Shown here piece by piece: positions 55,156 through 64,000 of a stretch of 64,000 nucleotides of DNA. The position numbers were made by a program, and so were the translations under genes. The notes under the pieces were generated by a model, which did not search any database, was not told the origin of the DNA, and saw only the letters and a list, made by a program, of their open reading frames with translations. How positions within the stretch are numbered: the first letter of the stretch is position 1; every line of letters starts with the position of its first letter. The stretch is from Fen-1135 sp963705275 (GTDB lineage Bacteria > Desulfobacterota > Syntrophia > Syntrophales > UBA2185), in the NCBI GenBank assembly GCA_963705275.1, contig OY970063.1, forward strand, positions 1,612,001-1,676,000. The letters are read 5' to 3'.

Positions 55156-56668
55156 TTTTGGGTCTCAATACAATCAGCTGATTGCCAGGCGTGTCCGGGA
55201 ACATCATATCTACTGCCAGATTGAGCCCCCGGACATTGGCATCGCAAGAATCAAGGCCCTGCACCCTGAGGGCATCATTCTATCCGGAGGCCCCGCGAGC
55301 ATTTACGAGAAAGGAAGCCCGAGAGCAGATAGAAAAATCTTTGACCTCGGTATTCCTGTGTTGGGTATATGTTACGGCATGCAGTTCATGGTTGATGCCC
55401 TCGGCGGAAGAGTTATCAGGGCCGAAAAAAGGGAATACGGCTTTGCAGAACTCAAAATAAGAGCAGCATCAGGTATCTTCGCCGGCATAAATAAGGAAAC
55501 GCGATGCTGGATGAGCCATGGAGATACCATCGGCATCTTGCCGAAAGGCTTCAAAACGACCGCATCAACCCCCAATACGAAAATTGCTGCTGCTGAAAAT
55601 GCATCTACGCGATTATACGGTCTGCAGTTTCATCCGGAGGTTGTCCATACGCCTGAAGGAAGGAAAATGGTGGAGAATTTCCTCTTCACCATTTGCAACT
55701 GCAAAAAAAGCTGGACCATGAAATCCTTTGCCAGGGACGCTGTTGCCGAGATTCGCTCGCAGGTCGGCAGCAGCAAGGTGATACTCGGTTTGAGCGGCGG
55801 GGTGGATTCATCCGTCGCGGCCGTACTGCTCCATCAGGCAATAGGGCGGCAGCTGCACTGTGTATTTGTAGATAACGGCGTACTCCGGGAAGGCGAAGCG
55901 CAGAAGGTTCAGGATGTTTTCCGGAAGCATTTCCGGATCAACCTGCGTTTTGCCCGGGCAAAGAACCTTTTTCTCCGCCGGCTGAAGGGTATAGAGGATC
56001 CTGAACGGAAAAGAAAAATTATCGGTCACACCTTCATCGAAGTCTTTGAAAAAGAAGCCCGGCGGATCAAGAATGTCAAATTTTTAGCCCAGGGGACGCT
56101 CTATCCCGATGTCATCGAATCCCGCTCGGCCTTTGGCGGGCCAAGCGCTGTAATAAAATCGCACCACAATGTGGGCGGCCTTCCGAAAAAGATGCATCTC
56201 TCCCTGGTTGAGCCTCTCAAGCACCTCTTTAAGGACGAAGTCCGGCTGTTGGGCAAGGAACTGGGGATGTCCGACGAACAGGTCTGGCGACAGCCTTTCC
56301 CCGGCCCGGGCCTGGCCATACGCATCATCGGGGAGGTCACGGAAAAACGCCTGGCTATCCTGCGCAAGGCCGACGTAATTCTCATGGATGAGATCCGGGC
56401 GGCGAATCTCTACCGCAAATTGTGGCAGTCTTTTGCCGTTCTTCTGCCCATCAAGAGCGTGGGAATCATGGGAGATCAACGTACCTACGAGAACATCCTT
56501 TCCATTCGTGCGGTAACCAGTGAAGATGCCATGACAGCTGACTGGGCGAGGCTTCCCCATGAACTCTTGGGAAAGATTTCCAACCGCATCATCAATGAGG
56601 TACGGGGCGTGAACCGGGTGGTCTATGACATAAGCTCGAAGCCGCCAAGTACGATTGAGTGGGAGTAA
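55139..56668 (+). CDS. guaA: GMP synthase (glutamine-hydrolysing) GuaA
   Basis: GuaA turns XMP into GMP with glutamine and ATP. The N-terminal glutaminase has GICYGMQF with Cys78 and the QFHPEV His/Glu pair. The synthetase part has the PP-loop LGLSGGVDSS, and the C-terminal dimerisation region ends in ISSKPPSTIEWE. 509 residues is normal. The gene is placed between carA and carB, splitting the two CPS subunits. Confidence 0.96.
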   Translation: MILIIDFGSQYNQLIARRVREHHIYCQIEPPDIGIARIKALHPEGIILSGGPASIYEKGSPRADRKIFDLGIPVLGICYGMQFMVDALGGRVIRAEKREYGFAELKIRAASGIFAGINKETRCWMSHGDTIGILPKGFKTTASTPNTKIAAAENASTRLYGLQFHPEVVHTPEGRKMVENFLFTICNCKKSWTMKSFARDAVAEIRSQVGSSKVILGLSGGVDSSVAAVLLHQAIGRQLHCVFVDNGVLREGEAQKVQDVFRKHFRINLRFARAKNLFLRRLKGIEDPERKRKIIGHTFIEVFEKEARRIKNVKFLAQGTLYPDVIESRSAFGGPSAVIKSHHNVGGLPKKMHLSLVEPLKHLFKDEVRLLGKELGMSDEQVWRQPFPGPGLAIRIIGEVTEKRLAILRKADVILMDEIRAANLYRKLWQSFAVLLPIKSVGIMGDQRTYENILSIRAVTSEDAMTADWARLPHELLGKISNRIINEVRGVNRVVYDISSKPPSTIEWE

Positions 56669-56722
56669 GGGATATCTGGACTAGTCCTCGCCGCTGACTT
56701 CAAGAGACGTACCGGAAAAAAT

Positions 56723-59700
56723 ATGCCCAAAAGAAATGACCTGAAAAAGATTCTCATCATCGGTTCCGGACCTATCATTATCAGCCAGGCCTGCGAATTC
56801 GACTACTCCGGAACGCAGGCATGCAAGGCATTGAAGGAGGAAGGGTATCAAGTCATTCTTATCAACAGCAATCCTGCGACAATAATGACTGACCCTGAAA
56901 TGGCGGACAGGACATATGTGGAGCCGATTACGCCGGAGGCCGTAGCAAAGATCATCGCCAAGGAACGGCCCGATGCCCTGCTCCCCACCATCGGGGGACA
57001 GACGGGACTGAACACTGCTGTAGCCGTCGCAGAAAGCGGCGTGCTTGAGCGCTACGGCGTGGAGATGATCGGCGCATCTCTCGAAGTCATCCAGAAGGCG
57101 GAGGATAGAGAGAAATTCCGCAATGCAATGGAGCGCATAGGACTCCGTGTACCCAAGAGCGGGTTCGCCAAAACGATGGATGACGTATTTGCGGTGGCTG
57201 CAATTGTTGGATTCCCTCTAATTATTCGCCCTTCTTTTACCTTGGGGGGTACGGGCAGCGGCGTAGCATACAACAGGGAAGAGCTGGGGGAGCTCGCCAA
57301 GGTGGGACTGGACTCCAGTATGATCCATGAAATCATGCTGGAAGAATCCGTCCTCGGCTGGAAAGAATTTGAACTGGAGGTGATGCGGGACAGGGCGGAC
57401 AATGTAGTCATCATCTGCTCCATAGAAAATTTTGACCCCATGGGAATTCACACCGGTGAGTCGATTACAGTTGCGCCTGCACAGACCCTTACCGATGTGG
57501 AGTATCAGCAGATGCGGGATGCAGCCATCGCCATAATGCGGGAGATAGGCGTGGAGACGGGCGGATCGAACGTGCAGTTCGCAATAAACCCCCGAAACGG
57601 AGAATTGGTTGTCATCGAGATGAATCCCCGCGTATCGCGGTCTTCCGCCCTTGCCTCCAAGGCAACGGGATTCCCGATCGCAAAGATCGCGGCAAAGCTT
57701 GCAGTTGGCTATACACTCGATGAAATCCCGAATGACATCACAAGAGAAACGATGGCCTCCTTTGAGCCGACCATTGATTACTGTGTAGTAAAGATTCCCC
57801 GCTGGACATTCGAGAAATTTCCGGAGACGGAAGACTTGCTGACAACGTCCATGAAATCGGTGGGAGAGACCATGTCCATCGGCCGCACCTTTAAAGAGGC
57901 CCTCCAGAAAGCGGTTCGCTCACTGGAAATAGGACGATACAGCATGAACATTTCGCTGCCTCCTGATATTGACAATGTCGAGGAGTTCATATCTTCCAAA
58001 TTAAGGACACCGAATTCCCTGCGGCTGTTTTATATTGCCGCTGCCTTTCATCACGGGATGAACATAGAAGAAATCGCCCGTCTGACCTTTATCGATCCCT
58101 GGTTTCTCGACCAGATCCAGACGATCGTCGAGGCGGAAAAGCTTCTTGCTGTGACTCCGCCTTCTGTCGAGGTTTTGCGGGAAGCCAAACGGATGGGTTT
58201 TTCCGATAGATATCTGGGCGAACTCTGGGGGAAACCGGAGGCGATGATCCGCGAAGAGCGCTTTCGTGAAAACATACTGCCCGTCTTCAAACTCGTCGAT
58301 ACTTGTGCCGCAGAATTTGAGGCTTATACCCCCTACTATTACTCCACCTACGAGATCGAAGACGAAGCGCGGGCCTCATCGAAACCAAAGGTTGTCATTC
58401 TGGGGGGAGGACCCAACCGCATAGGGCAGGGCATTGAATTCGATTATTGCTGCGTGCACGCGTCATTTGCCCTTCGTGAAGAAGGCTATGAGAGCATCAT
58501 GGTGAATTCAAATCCGGAAACAGTAAGCACCGATTACGACACATCGGACAAGCTCTTTTTCGAGCCGGTAACACTGGAAGATGTGCTTCATATACTGAAG
58601 ACGGAAGACCCCCTGGGAGTGATCGTCCAGTTTGGAGGACAGACTCCCCTTAACCTTGCCAAGGGACTGGAGGCGGCAGGGGCAAGGATCCTGGGCACAT
58701 CTCCTGACGCGATAGACCGCGCCGAAGATAGAAAACGTTTCCAGGACATTGTAAATCGTCTGGACCTCAAGCAGCCGGATAATGATACGGCAACAGATAT
58801 CAAGGGTGCTCTCGAGGCAGCCCGGAGGATCGGATACCCCGTTCTGGTCAGGCCTTCCTATGTCCTGGGCGGGCGATCGATGGAGATTGTGTACGATAAC
58901 GAAACTTTGAGCCAGTTCATGGAGAGGGCAATTGCCGTTTCTCCGGATCACCCCATCCTGATTGACAAATTCCTCCAGGATGCCATTGAAGTCGATGTGG
59001 ATGCCATAAGTGACGGCAAAGATACCGTTATAGGCGGGATCATGGAACATATTGAAGAAGCCGGCATCCATTCCGGAGACAGCGCCTGTGTGCTTCCACC
59101 CATCACGTTTTCTCAGGACTTGATTGAGAGAATTGAGAGGCAGACAAAACTTATTGCCAAAGAACTGGGAGTAGTCGGCCTCATGAACATACAGTATGCC
59201 GTAAAAGACGGGGTCCTTTACGTTCTGGAGGTCAATCCGCGGGCATCCCGGACCGTGCCGTTTGTCAGCAAGGCTATAGGCGTACCTCTTGCCAAGGTGG
59301 CAACCAAGATAATGTTGGGGCGATCCTTAAAGGAATTGGGCTTTACGAAAACCATATGGCCGAAACATATCTCTGTAAAAGAAGCCGTATTCCCCTTCAA
59401 CAGATTTCCGAATGTGGATGTCCTCCTCGGCCCGGAGATGAAGTCTACCGGTGAGGTTATGGGAATTGACCGTTCTTTTGGAATGGCTTTTGCCAAGTCA
59501 CAGATGGCTGCAGGATTCAATTTGCCACTCGATGGAGGAGTGTTTGTCAGCGTAAATGACCTCCACAAGGACAAGATAGTTCCCGTCGCCCGATCATTTC
59601 AAAATATGGGCTTTCATATGATGGCCACGCGCGGCACTGCCGCTCATTTGGAAAGATACGGCATAAAGACGGAGGCTATTTTCAAGGTCAGCGAGGGGCG

Positions 59701-59962
59701 GCCTCATGTTGTGGATCGTATTAAAAATGGCGATATCCAGATCGTCATCAATACGAGTGTCGGGCGAAGGTCAAGCCTTGACGCCTATCACATACGCCGC
59801 GGCGCACTCACCTATAATGTTCTTTACACCACGACCATTGCAGGATCCAAGGCTTTGAGCGAGGCGATTATGGCATTGAAGAAGGAAAGCTGGGAGGTTT
59901 TTCCCCTTCAGGATTATCACCGCAATGCGAAACAGTTACGGAAGAAAAAAGCTAAGATTTGA
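56723..59962 (+). CDS. carB: Carbamoyl-phosphate synthase large subunit CarB
   Basis: CarB joins ammonia, bicarbonate and two ATP. Both ATP-grasp halves are complete (first: GGTGSGVAYN; second: GGRSMEIVYD), with the paired motifs IGSGPIIISQACEFDYSG and LGGGPNRIGQGIEFDYCC at the starts of each half, and the C-terminal allosteric MGS domain (residues about 940-1079). Length 1079 is normal. It lies 54 bp after guaA. With carA and guaA it forms a clear glutamine-use group. Confidence 0.97.
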   Translation: MPKRNDLKKILIIGSGPIIISQACEFDYSGTQACKALKEEGYQVILINSNPATIMTDPEMADRTYVEPITPEAVAKIIAKERPDALLPTIGGQTGLNTAVAVAESGVLERYGVEMIGASLEVIQKAEDREKFRNAMERIGLRVPKSGFAKTMDDVFAVAAIVGFPLIIRPSFTLGGTGSGVAYNREELGELAKVGLDSSMIHEIMLEESVLGWKEFELEVMRDRADNVVIICSIENFDPMGIHTGESITVAPAQTLTDVEYQQMRDAAIAIMREIGVETGGSNVQFAINPRNGELVVIEMNPRVSRSSALASKATGFPIAKIAAKLAVGYTLDEIPNDITRETMASFEPTIDYCVVKIPRWTFEKFPETEDLLTTSMKSVGETMSIGRTFKEALQKAVRSLEIGRYSMNISLPPDIDNVEEFISSKLRTPNSLRLFYIAAAFHHGMNIEEIARLTFIDPWFLDQIQTIVEAEKLLAVTPPSVEVLREAKRMGFSDRYLGELWGKPEAMIREERFRENILPVFKLVDTCAAEFEAYTPYYYSTYEIEDEARASSKPKVVILGGGPNRIGQGIEFDYCCVHASFALREEGYESIMVNSNPETVSTDYDTSDKLFFEPVTLEDVLHILKTEDPLGVIVQFGGQTPLNLAKGLEAAGARILGTSPDAIDRAEDRKRFQDIVNRLDLKQPDNDTATDIKGALEAARRIGYPVLVRPSYVLGGRSMEIVYDNETLSQFMERAIAVSPDHPILIDKFLQDAIEVDVDAISDGKDTVIGGIMEHIEEAGIHSGDSACVLPPITFSQDLIERIERQTKLIAKELGVVGLMNIQYAVKDGVLYVLEVNPRASRTVPFVSKAIGVPLAKVATKIMLGRSLKELGFTKTIWPKHISVKEAVFPFNRFPNVDVLLGPEMKSTGEVMGIDRSFGMAFAKSQMAAGFNLPLDGGVFVSVNDLHKDKIVPVARSFQNMGFHMMATRGTAAHLERYGIKTEAIFKVSEGRPHVVDRIKNGDIQIVINTSVGRRSSLDAYHIRRGALTYNVLYTTTIAGSKALSEAIMALKKESWEVFPLQDYHRNAKQLRKKKAKI

Positions 59963-60126
59963 GATGTTCCTATCGAGCTTCGCAAGGTCTTCAGAGCCGG
60001 TGCACATGCCGATGAGCAAACGCGCCAGGAAGCTTACTGCACAGCTTGCAAAAAGAAGACAATGGTGTTAATAAGTGCCTTCAAATTTTTACGAAGCCTT
60101 TAACGGATAAATTGAGGCCATTCTTG

Positions 60127-61539
60127 ATGTCTCAGTATTTGATAGCAGATAGCAAGCCACGGGAAGAATGCGGTGTCTTTGCCGTTTACGGAAATGAGGA
60201 CGCGGCACGTGTTACGTTCTTCGGACTTTTTGCCCTCCAGCATCGGGGGCAGGAAAGCGCTGGCATCAACACAGCGGACGGTTGTCTTGTGCGTGGGTAT
60301 AAGGGCATGGGACTGGCGTCTGAAGTGTTTCAGGAGGGTATCCTCTCAAAGTTGCCGGGTCACTTAGCCATCGGTCACGTCCGTTATTCTACTACAGGCT
60401 CCTCCATTATATCCAATGCCCAACCATTCCTTGTTCATCACGCCGGTGAGCATTATGCCCTTGGCCACAATGGCAACCTTATCAATGCCCACGCATTGAG
60501 GGCTGAACTTGAAGACAAGGGCTCTATCTTTCAGTCCACTATGGATAGCGAAGTAATCTTCCACCTTATGGCCCATTATCTGAAAGACGGGTTCGCAGAT
60601 GCCCTTACGAAGGCCCTTGCGCAGGTTCAAGGTTCTTACAGCATAGTCATGCTGACAAAGGACAAGGTAGTTGCTGCGCGTGACCCCCGTGGCTTTCGCC
60701 CCCTTTCCTTAGGACAACTCGATGGGGGATGGGTGGTCGCTTCTGAGACCTGCGCATTTGACCTGTTGAGCGCCAGATATGTACGCGATGTAGAGCCCGG
60801 CGAGATACTGATTATCGATCACAAAGGATTAAATAGCGTGACACCGTTTCCGAAGGTGAGGCCTGCACATTGCATCTTCGAGCTCATATATTTCGCACGA
60901 CCCGACAGCCAGATATTCGGACAGAACGTGTACATGTGTCGGAAGCGCCTCGGGCACAGCATGGCAAAGGAATACAGGCCGGATGTGGACATTGTCATGC
61001 CGTTTCCCGATTCAGGCACCTATGCCGCATTGGGCTACGCAGAGGAGAGTGGCATCCCCTTTGAGATGGGTATGATCCGCAACCATTATGTGGGACGCAC
61101 CTTCATACAACCGAGTCAGCCGATGAGAGACTTTGGCGTGCGGGTGAAGTTGAACCCTGTACGCCCCTTGCTCGCCGGTAAACGGGTGATGATCATCGAG
61201 GATTCCATAATAAGGGGAACGACCAGCCGCAACCGTATCCGCAACCTTCGCGAGAGCGGAGTGAAGGAAATTTATATGGCTGTTAGTTGTCCGCCGACAA
61301 GATATCCATGCCCATACGGGATCGATTTTTCTTCCAAGGGTGAGCTAATTGCCGCTCAGAAGGAATACGTTCAGGCTGTTGCCGAGTTCATAGGATTGGA
61401 TGGTCTGCACTATCTATCTTTAGAAGGAATGGTAGAAGCTACCGGCATGGATTCTGACAGCTTCTGTCTTGCCTGCTACACGGGTAAGTACCCTCTCCCT
61501 CCTCCTGCAGGGTTTGGAAAATTCTGCTTGGAGAATTAA
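60127..61539 (+). CDS. purF: Amidophosphoribosyltransferase PurF
   Basis: PurF transfers ammonia from glutamine to PRPP, the first committed purine step. The start at 60127 gives a propeptide of 14 residues before Cys15 (EECGVFAVYG), which must be cleaved to expose the nucleophile, as in the Bacillus-type enzyme. The PRPP site is IIEDSIIRGTTS. Three late Cys (VSCPP, CLACYTG) and one more in the C-terminal half could hold a 4Fe-4S cluster of the same type. An open extension to 60046 is not conserved. 470 residues is normal. Confidence 0.95.
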   Translation: MSQYLIADSKPREECGVFAVYGNEDAARVTFFGLFALQHRGQESAGINTADGCLVRGYKGMGLASEVFQEGILSKLPGHLAIGHVRYSTTGSSIISNAQPFLVHHAGEHYALGHNGNLINAHALRAELEDKGSIFQSTMDSEVIFHLMAHYLKDGFADALTKALAQVQGSYSIVMLTKDKVVAARDPRGFRPLSLGQLDGGWVVASETCAFDLLSARYVRDVEPGEILIIDHKGLNSVTPFPKVRPAHCIFELIYFARPDSQIFGQNVYMCRKRLGHSMAKEYRPDVDIVMPFPDSGTYAALGYAEESGIPFEMGMIRNHYVGRTFIQPSQPMRDFGVRVKLNPVRPLLAGKRVMIIEDSIIRGTTSRNRIRNLRESGVKEIYMAVSCPPTRYPCPYGIDFSSKGELIAAQKEYVQAVAEFIGLDGLHYLSLEGMVEATGMDSDSFCLACYTGKYPLPPPAGFGKFCLEN

Positions 61540-61743
61540 GGGGCGCAGACATACCGAAACTGCCATCTTTTAATCTTACGTTGCTGTCATCCGGCAGACA
61601 TTTCATCATTTATCCAACATCAGCAGGTAGAGCCGCAAGAAAATAGTAGCTTGAGCCTGCAATTTTACATATAATTAACCATACATGACTAATCTTGCAT
61701 TAGTAACCAAGGTATGTAAGCACGCGAAACTCACGGAGAGAAT

Positions 61744-62847
61744 ATGAAACTGAAGATTGCTGTTTTGACGGGCGGAGGAGATTGCCCCGGCTTGAACGGC
61801 GCCATCAAATGGGTGACAAAGACCGCTCTTGACCCAAGACTAGCTGAAAAACGTCCGGTATCCTTTGAGGTTGTGGGTATCGGCGAAGGCTGGAAGGGGT
61901 TGGTAGAGGTTGATCCGGGAGATCCCAAGAGCTGTGACCGATACATCAAGCATCTGGATGAAGAGGTGGTGCGAACATGGGACCGCCACGGCGGAACATA
62001 TCTGGGGACTTCACGGACAAACCCGTTTAATCCGAAGAATGACCGTTCTGAAAAATTAATGGACAGCATAAAAAGGCTCGGGATTGATGTTCTCGTTGTG
62101 CTCGGTGGAGAAGATACCCTAGGCGTTGCCTATAAATTGCATAAATTGGGCATCAAGACCGTGGGCATCCCGAAGACCATTGACAATGATCTCACGGGCA
62201 CAGAATATTCGCTCGGTTTCGACACGGCTGTTAACGTGATAACGGAGGAAATTGATCGCCTGAGGACAACAGCCGGCTCTCACAGCCGTAACTTTGTTGT
62301 TGAAACGATGGGACGTCATGCGGGATGGCTTGCACTTCGCGGAGGGGAATGCAGCGGCGCTTATATAATATTGATACCTGAATACCCCTTTGACATTGAC
62401 GTGGTCTGCGAACTTCTTCGTGAACGGGAAGGGCGGGAAATAAACTATTCAATTATTGTGGTGTCTGAAGGTGCAAAGCCAGCAGGGAAGCAGGAATTCC
62501 TGAGAGACACCAAAGTTGATGACTTCGGGCATCCCACACTGGGCGGCATAGCGAACTCTGTCGCGCTTGAAATCGAAAAGAGGACGGGTTTCGAAACAAG
62601 ATCTCTCATTTTGAGTCATCTGCAGCGGGGAGGAACGCCTTCCGCCCATGATCGGTTGATGGCCAGGTGGTTTGGAATAGCCGCAGTTGACATGATCGTC
62701 AATGAAGATTACGGCCGTATGGTGAGCCTTGCACGAGGTGAAATTACAAGCATTCCGCTTAAGGAAATAATCAGCAAATTAAAGCTTGTCGATGTGAAAA
62801 AATATTACGATCCCCAGCGTTACAACGGCCGGAGGTCAATCTTGTGA
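61744..62847 (+). CDS. 6-phosphofructokinase, probably PPi-dependent
   Basis: A 367-residue phosphofructokinase that makes or uses fructose 1,6-bisphosphate. The nucleotide end is GGDCPGLNGAI. The two positions that separate donors read as PPi-type: the loop is GGEDT (Asp at the place of Gly104 of ATP enzymes), and the next motif is PKTIDND (Lys in place of Gly124). Both point to pyrophosphate as the phosphoryl donor, making the step reversible. The substrate motifs METMGRHAGW and HLQRGGTPSA are intact. It overlaps the next gene by 4 bp. Confidence 0.85.
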   Translation: MKLKIAVLTGGGDCPGLNGAIKWVTKTALDPRLAEKRPVSFEVVGIGEGWKGLVEVDPGDPKSCDRYIKHLDEEVVRTWDRHGGTYLGTSRTNPFNPKNDRSEKLMDSIKRLGIDVLVVLGGEDTLGVAYKLHKLGIKTVGIPKTIDNDLTGTEYSLGFDTAVNVITEEIDRLRTTAGSHSRNFVVETMGRHAGWLALRGGECSGAYIILIPEYPFDIDVVCELLREREGREINYSIIVVSEGAKPAGKQEFLRDTKVDDFGHPTLGGIANSVALEIEKRTGFETRSLILSHLQRGGTPSAHDRLMARWFGIAAVDMIVNEDYGRMVSLARGEITSIPLKEIISKLKLVDVKKYYDPQRYNGRRSIL

Positions 62848-63224
62848 GGACGATTAATTCACGCTGCCCTTATCTTTTTACGATCTTGAGTCTTGTTGTG
62901 TTAGGTATATTCTTGATCTTCCCCGGAGCATCTGCTGACGAGGAAAATACCCAACAGAAGAAGGGTGCAGGGCAGTTGACCCCGCAAGGAACCTTTCCGG
63001 AGCTTCCATCTATGCCACAGCACGACCGAAAATTTCCTTCAGCTCCCGCACTGACACCTTCCGCACCGGAAAATCAAGGTGCTATAAATCAAAAAACGGG
63101 TGAACACTACCCGCCTTCAGGCAAGGGAGTCATCAATCCTAAAACGGGGGAATATTATCCTCCCAGCGGTCAGGGATTCATTAATCCGAGGACTGGTGCG
63201 TATTATCCGCATGCTAGTCCCTGA
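62844..63224 (+). CDS. Small exported protein with three 16-residue repeats
   Basis: A 126-residue protein, GTG start overlapping the pfk stop. A signal peptide or anchor (about residues 10-30) precedes a Pro/Gln-rich linker and three C-terminal repeats (63078-63125, 63126-63173, 63174-63221) of the form G-x-I-N-x-K/R-T-G-x-H/Y-Y-P-P-S-G, the last diverged in its final four residues. The protein ends right after the third repeat. I recognise no family. Tyr- and Pro-rich repeats would fit a surface or wall-facing tail. Link to phosphofructokinase is only operonic. Confidence 0.6.
   Translation: MRTINSRCPYLFTILSLVVLGIFLIFPGASADEENTQQKKGAGQLTPQGTFPELPSMPQHDRKFPSAPALTPSAPENQGAINQKTGEHYPPSGKGVINPKTGEYYPPSGQGFINPRTGAYYPHASP
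63078..63221 (+). repeat. Three tandem 48-bp coding repeats
   Basis: Three units of exactly 48 bp at 63078, 63126 and 63174 within the small exported protein gene. They are similar at protein level and diverged at third codon positions, so they are old repeats under selection for the peptide. Confidence 0.8.
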
Positions 63225-63247
63225 AGCCGTAACTGAGATGGCACAAA

Positions 63248-64000
63248 TTAAACTTCTCCGCTTATGACACCCTCCCTCCTTAATTGATCAATTTCGATCT
63301 GCGAATAACTCAGGATGTCTCTCAGGATATCTTCCGTGTGTTGCCCGAGAAGCGGGGCAGGCGCATATACCTCTCCCGGTGTCTCTGACAATCGTATCGG
63401 TGAGCCCGTGATAGTCATCTTGCCGACTTCAGGTTGTTCTATTTCCACCAGCATATTCCTGTAACTGATATGAGGATCCGCGCATATATCTTTGATGCTG
63501 TTTACGGGCGAATATGGCAGATCAGCCTTTTCAAAAAGCTCCGACCACTCTTTCGTTGTCTTCTTCAAAATCTCTTCCGAAATGATGGAGATGAGGTCCT
63601 TTACATGTTCTGTTCTGAGACGATTCGTTCTAAACCGGGTGTCATCTGTTAAGTTTCTCCGATCTATAACTTCGCAGAATCTGGCCCAGAGGGCATCGTT
63701 TCCTATTGCGGCAATAATCCATGAGTCCTTTGTCTTAAAGCTCTGAAAGGGGGTTATGGAAGGGTGCCTGCTCCCCAGAGGAGTTGGTATTTCTCCGCTT
63801 ATTGTATGGCGGACGACGGCATTTTCCAGAACAGCAAATAGGCCGTCAACCATGGCGCCGTCATAGTGCTGCCCCTTTCCGGATTTTTCCCGGTGGATTA
63901 AAGCGGCTAAGATTCCAATAGCGGCCTGGTGTCCGGAAAATATGTCGCCCACGGACGAGCCGACCCTACAGGGTTGCCCTCCTTCGGGCCCCGTTATACT
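63248..64000 (-). CDS. Class III (CaiB/BaiF) CoA-transferase, cut by window edge
   Basis: The C-terminal part of a family III acyl-CoA transferase. The visible frame is open to the end of the window and reads GGQPCRVGSSVGDIFSG; the Asp in this motif is the usual catalytic aspartate that carries the acyl-anhydride. Further family regions are DGAMVDGLFAVLEN and the C-terminal APLLGQHTEDILRD. The N-terminal 130-150 residues lie beyond 64000. Acyl donor and acceptor are unknown. It converges with the small repeat protein gene. Confidence 0.9.
   Translation of the reverse strand, partial: SITGPEGGQPCRVGSSVGDIFSGHQAAIGILAALIHREKSGKGQHYDGAMVDGLFAVLENAVVRHTISGEIPTPLGSRHPSITPFQSFKTKDSWIIAAIGNDALWARFCEVIDRRNLTDDTRFRTNRLRTEHVKDLISIISEEILKKTTKEWSELFEKADLPYSPVNSIKDICADPHISYRNMLVEIEQPEVGKMTITGSPIRLSETPGEVYAPAPLLGQHTEDILRDILSYSQIEIDQLRREGVISGEV

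Noticed and set aside
61540..61743. Intrinsic terminator after purF and promoter before pfk
   Set aside because: No stable hairpin with a U-run; the TATAAT-like box lacks a -35 at acceptable spacing.
1..64000. CRISPR arrays, insertion sequences, prophage or tRNA genes
   Set aside because: No regular short repeats with spacers, no transposase or integrase and no cloverleaf recognised in either strand by reading.

Overview
The window reads as a chromosomal segment of an anaerobic, Gram-negative bacterium, most likely a Desulfobacterota (deltaproteobacterial) lineage close to the Syntrophales. This is inference from gene content: an ADP-forming acyl-CoA synthetase, a giant 2-hydroxyacyl-CoA dehydratase-type activase, a class III CoA-transferase, a PPi-type phosphofructokinase, archaeal-type nitrogen genes (split glutamate synthase, NrpR-like repressor), many Fe-S proteins, and an Mla-type outer-membrane lipid transport locus with lipoproteins. 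No rRNA, tRNA, CRISPR array, prophage or insertion sequence was recognised.

Layout. 1-10 kb: a frameshifted EttA ATPase at the left edge, thiM-thiE-HAD, a GAF-GGDEF cyclase, and a run of exported or redox proteins (DUF6599, a Tat-exported Fe-S aldo/keto reductase, a peroxiredoxin, a TPR protein, a metallo-beta-lactamase-fold enzyme). 10-15.3 kb: a phasin divergent from an ADP-forming acyl-CoA synthetase, then a small accessory patch (ParE/RelE-Phd toxin-antitoxin, a UV-glycosylase-like protein, a PNPOx-fold protein, unknowns). 15.5-26.8 kb: fabD, a glutamine cyclotransferase, a DUF374 acyltransferase, a PHP phosphoesterase, a MagIII-like glycosylase, an HtrA protease, a 1425-residue activase and an FAH-family hydrolase. 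27.1-30.6 kb: a reduced Mla lipid-transport operon (MlaE permease, a degenerate ATPase without Walker A, an MCE protein, a lipoprotein) and a basic Rho-N-like protein. 30.6-36.8 kb: pdxT-pdxS, hisF-hisH, a YhcC-type radical SAM protein and mnmG.

37-62 kb is the most coherent block and concerns nitrogen: an FMN glutamate-synthase-like protein with an NrpR-like repressor, glutamate dehydrogenase, a KaiC-like/PEP-synthase-like fusion, an orphan small protein, a GAF-AAA-Fis regulator, a three-gene archaeal-type glutamate synthase (gltB1, gltB2, gltB3-gltD fusion), glnA, carA, guaA, carB and purF. Glutamine is made by GlnA and then used by GltB, CarAB, GuaA and PurF, with PdxT and HisH lying just upstream, so six glutamine amidotransferases lie within about 31 kb. 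The right edge holds a PPi-type phosphofructokinase, a small secreted repeat protein and a cut class III CoA-transferase.

The best candidates for something undescribed are the Walker-A-less ATPase in the mla operon, the bacterial NrpR-like repressor with a dyad over its own putative promoter, the 870-residue KaiC-like/PPDK fusion, and the 122-residue orphan behind a long structured leader next to the nitrogen regulator.
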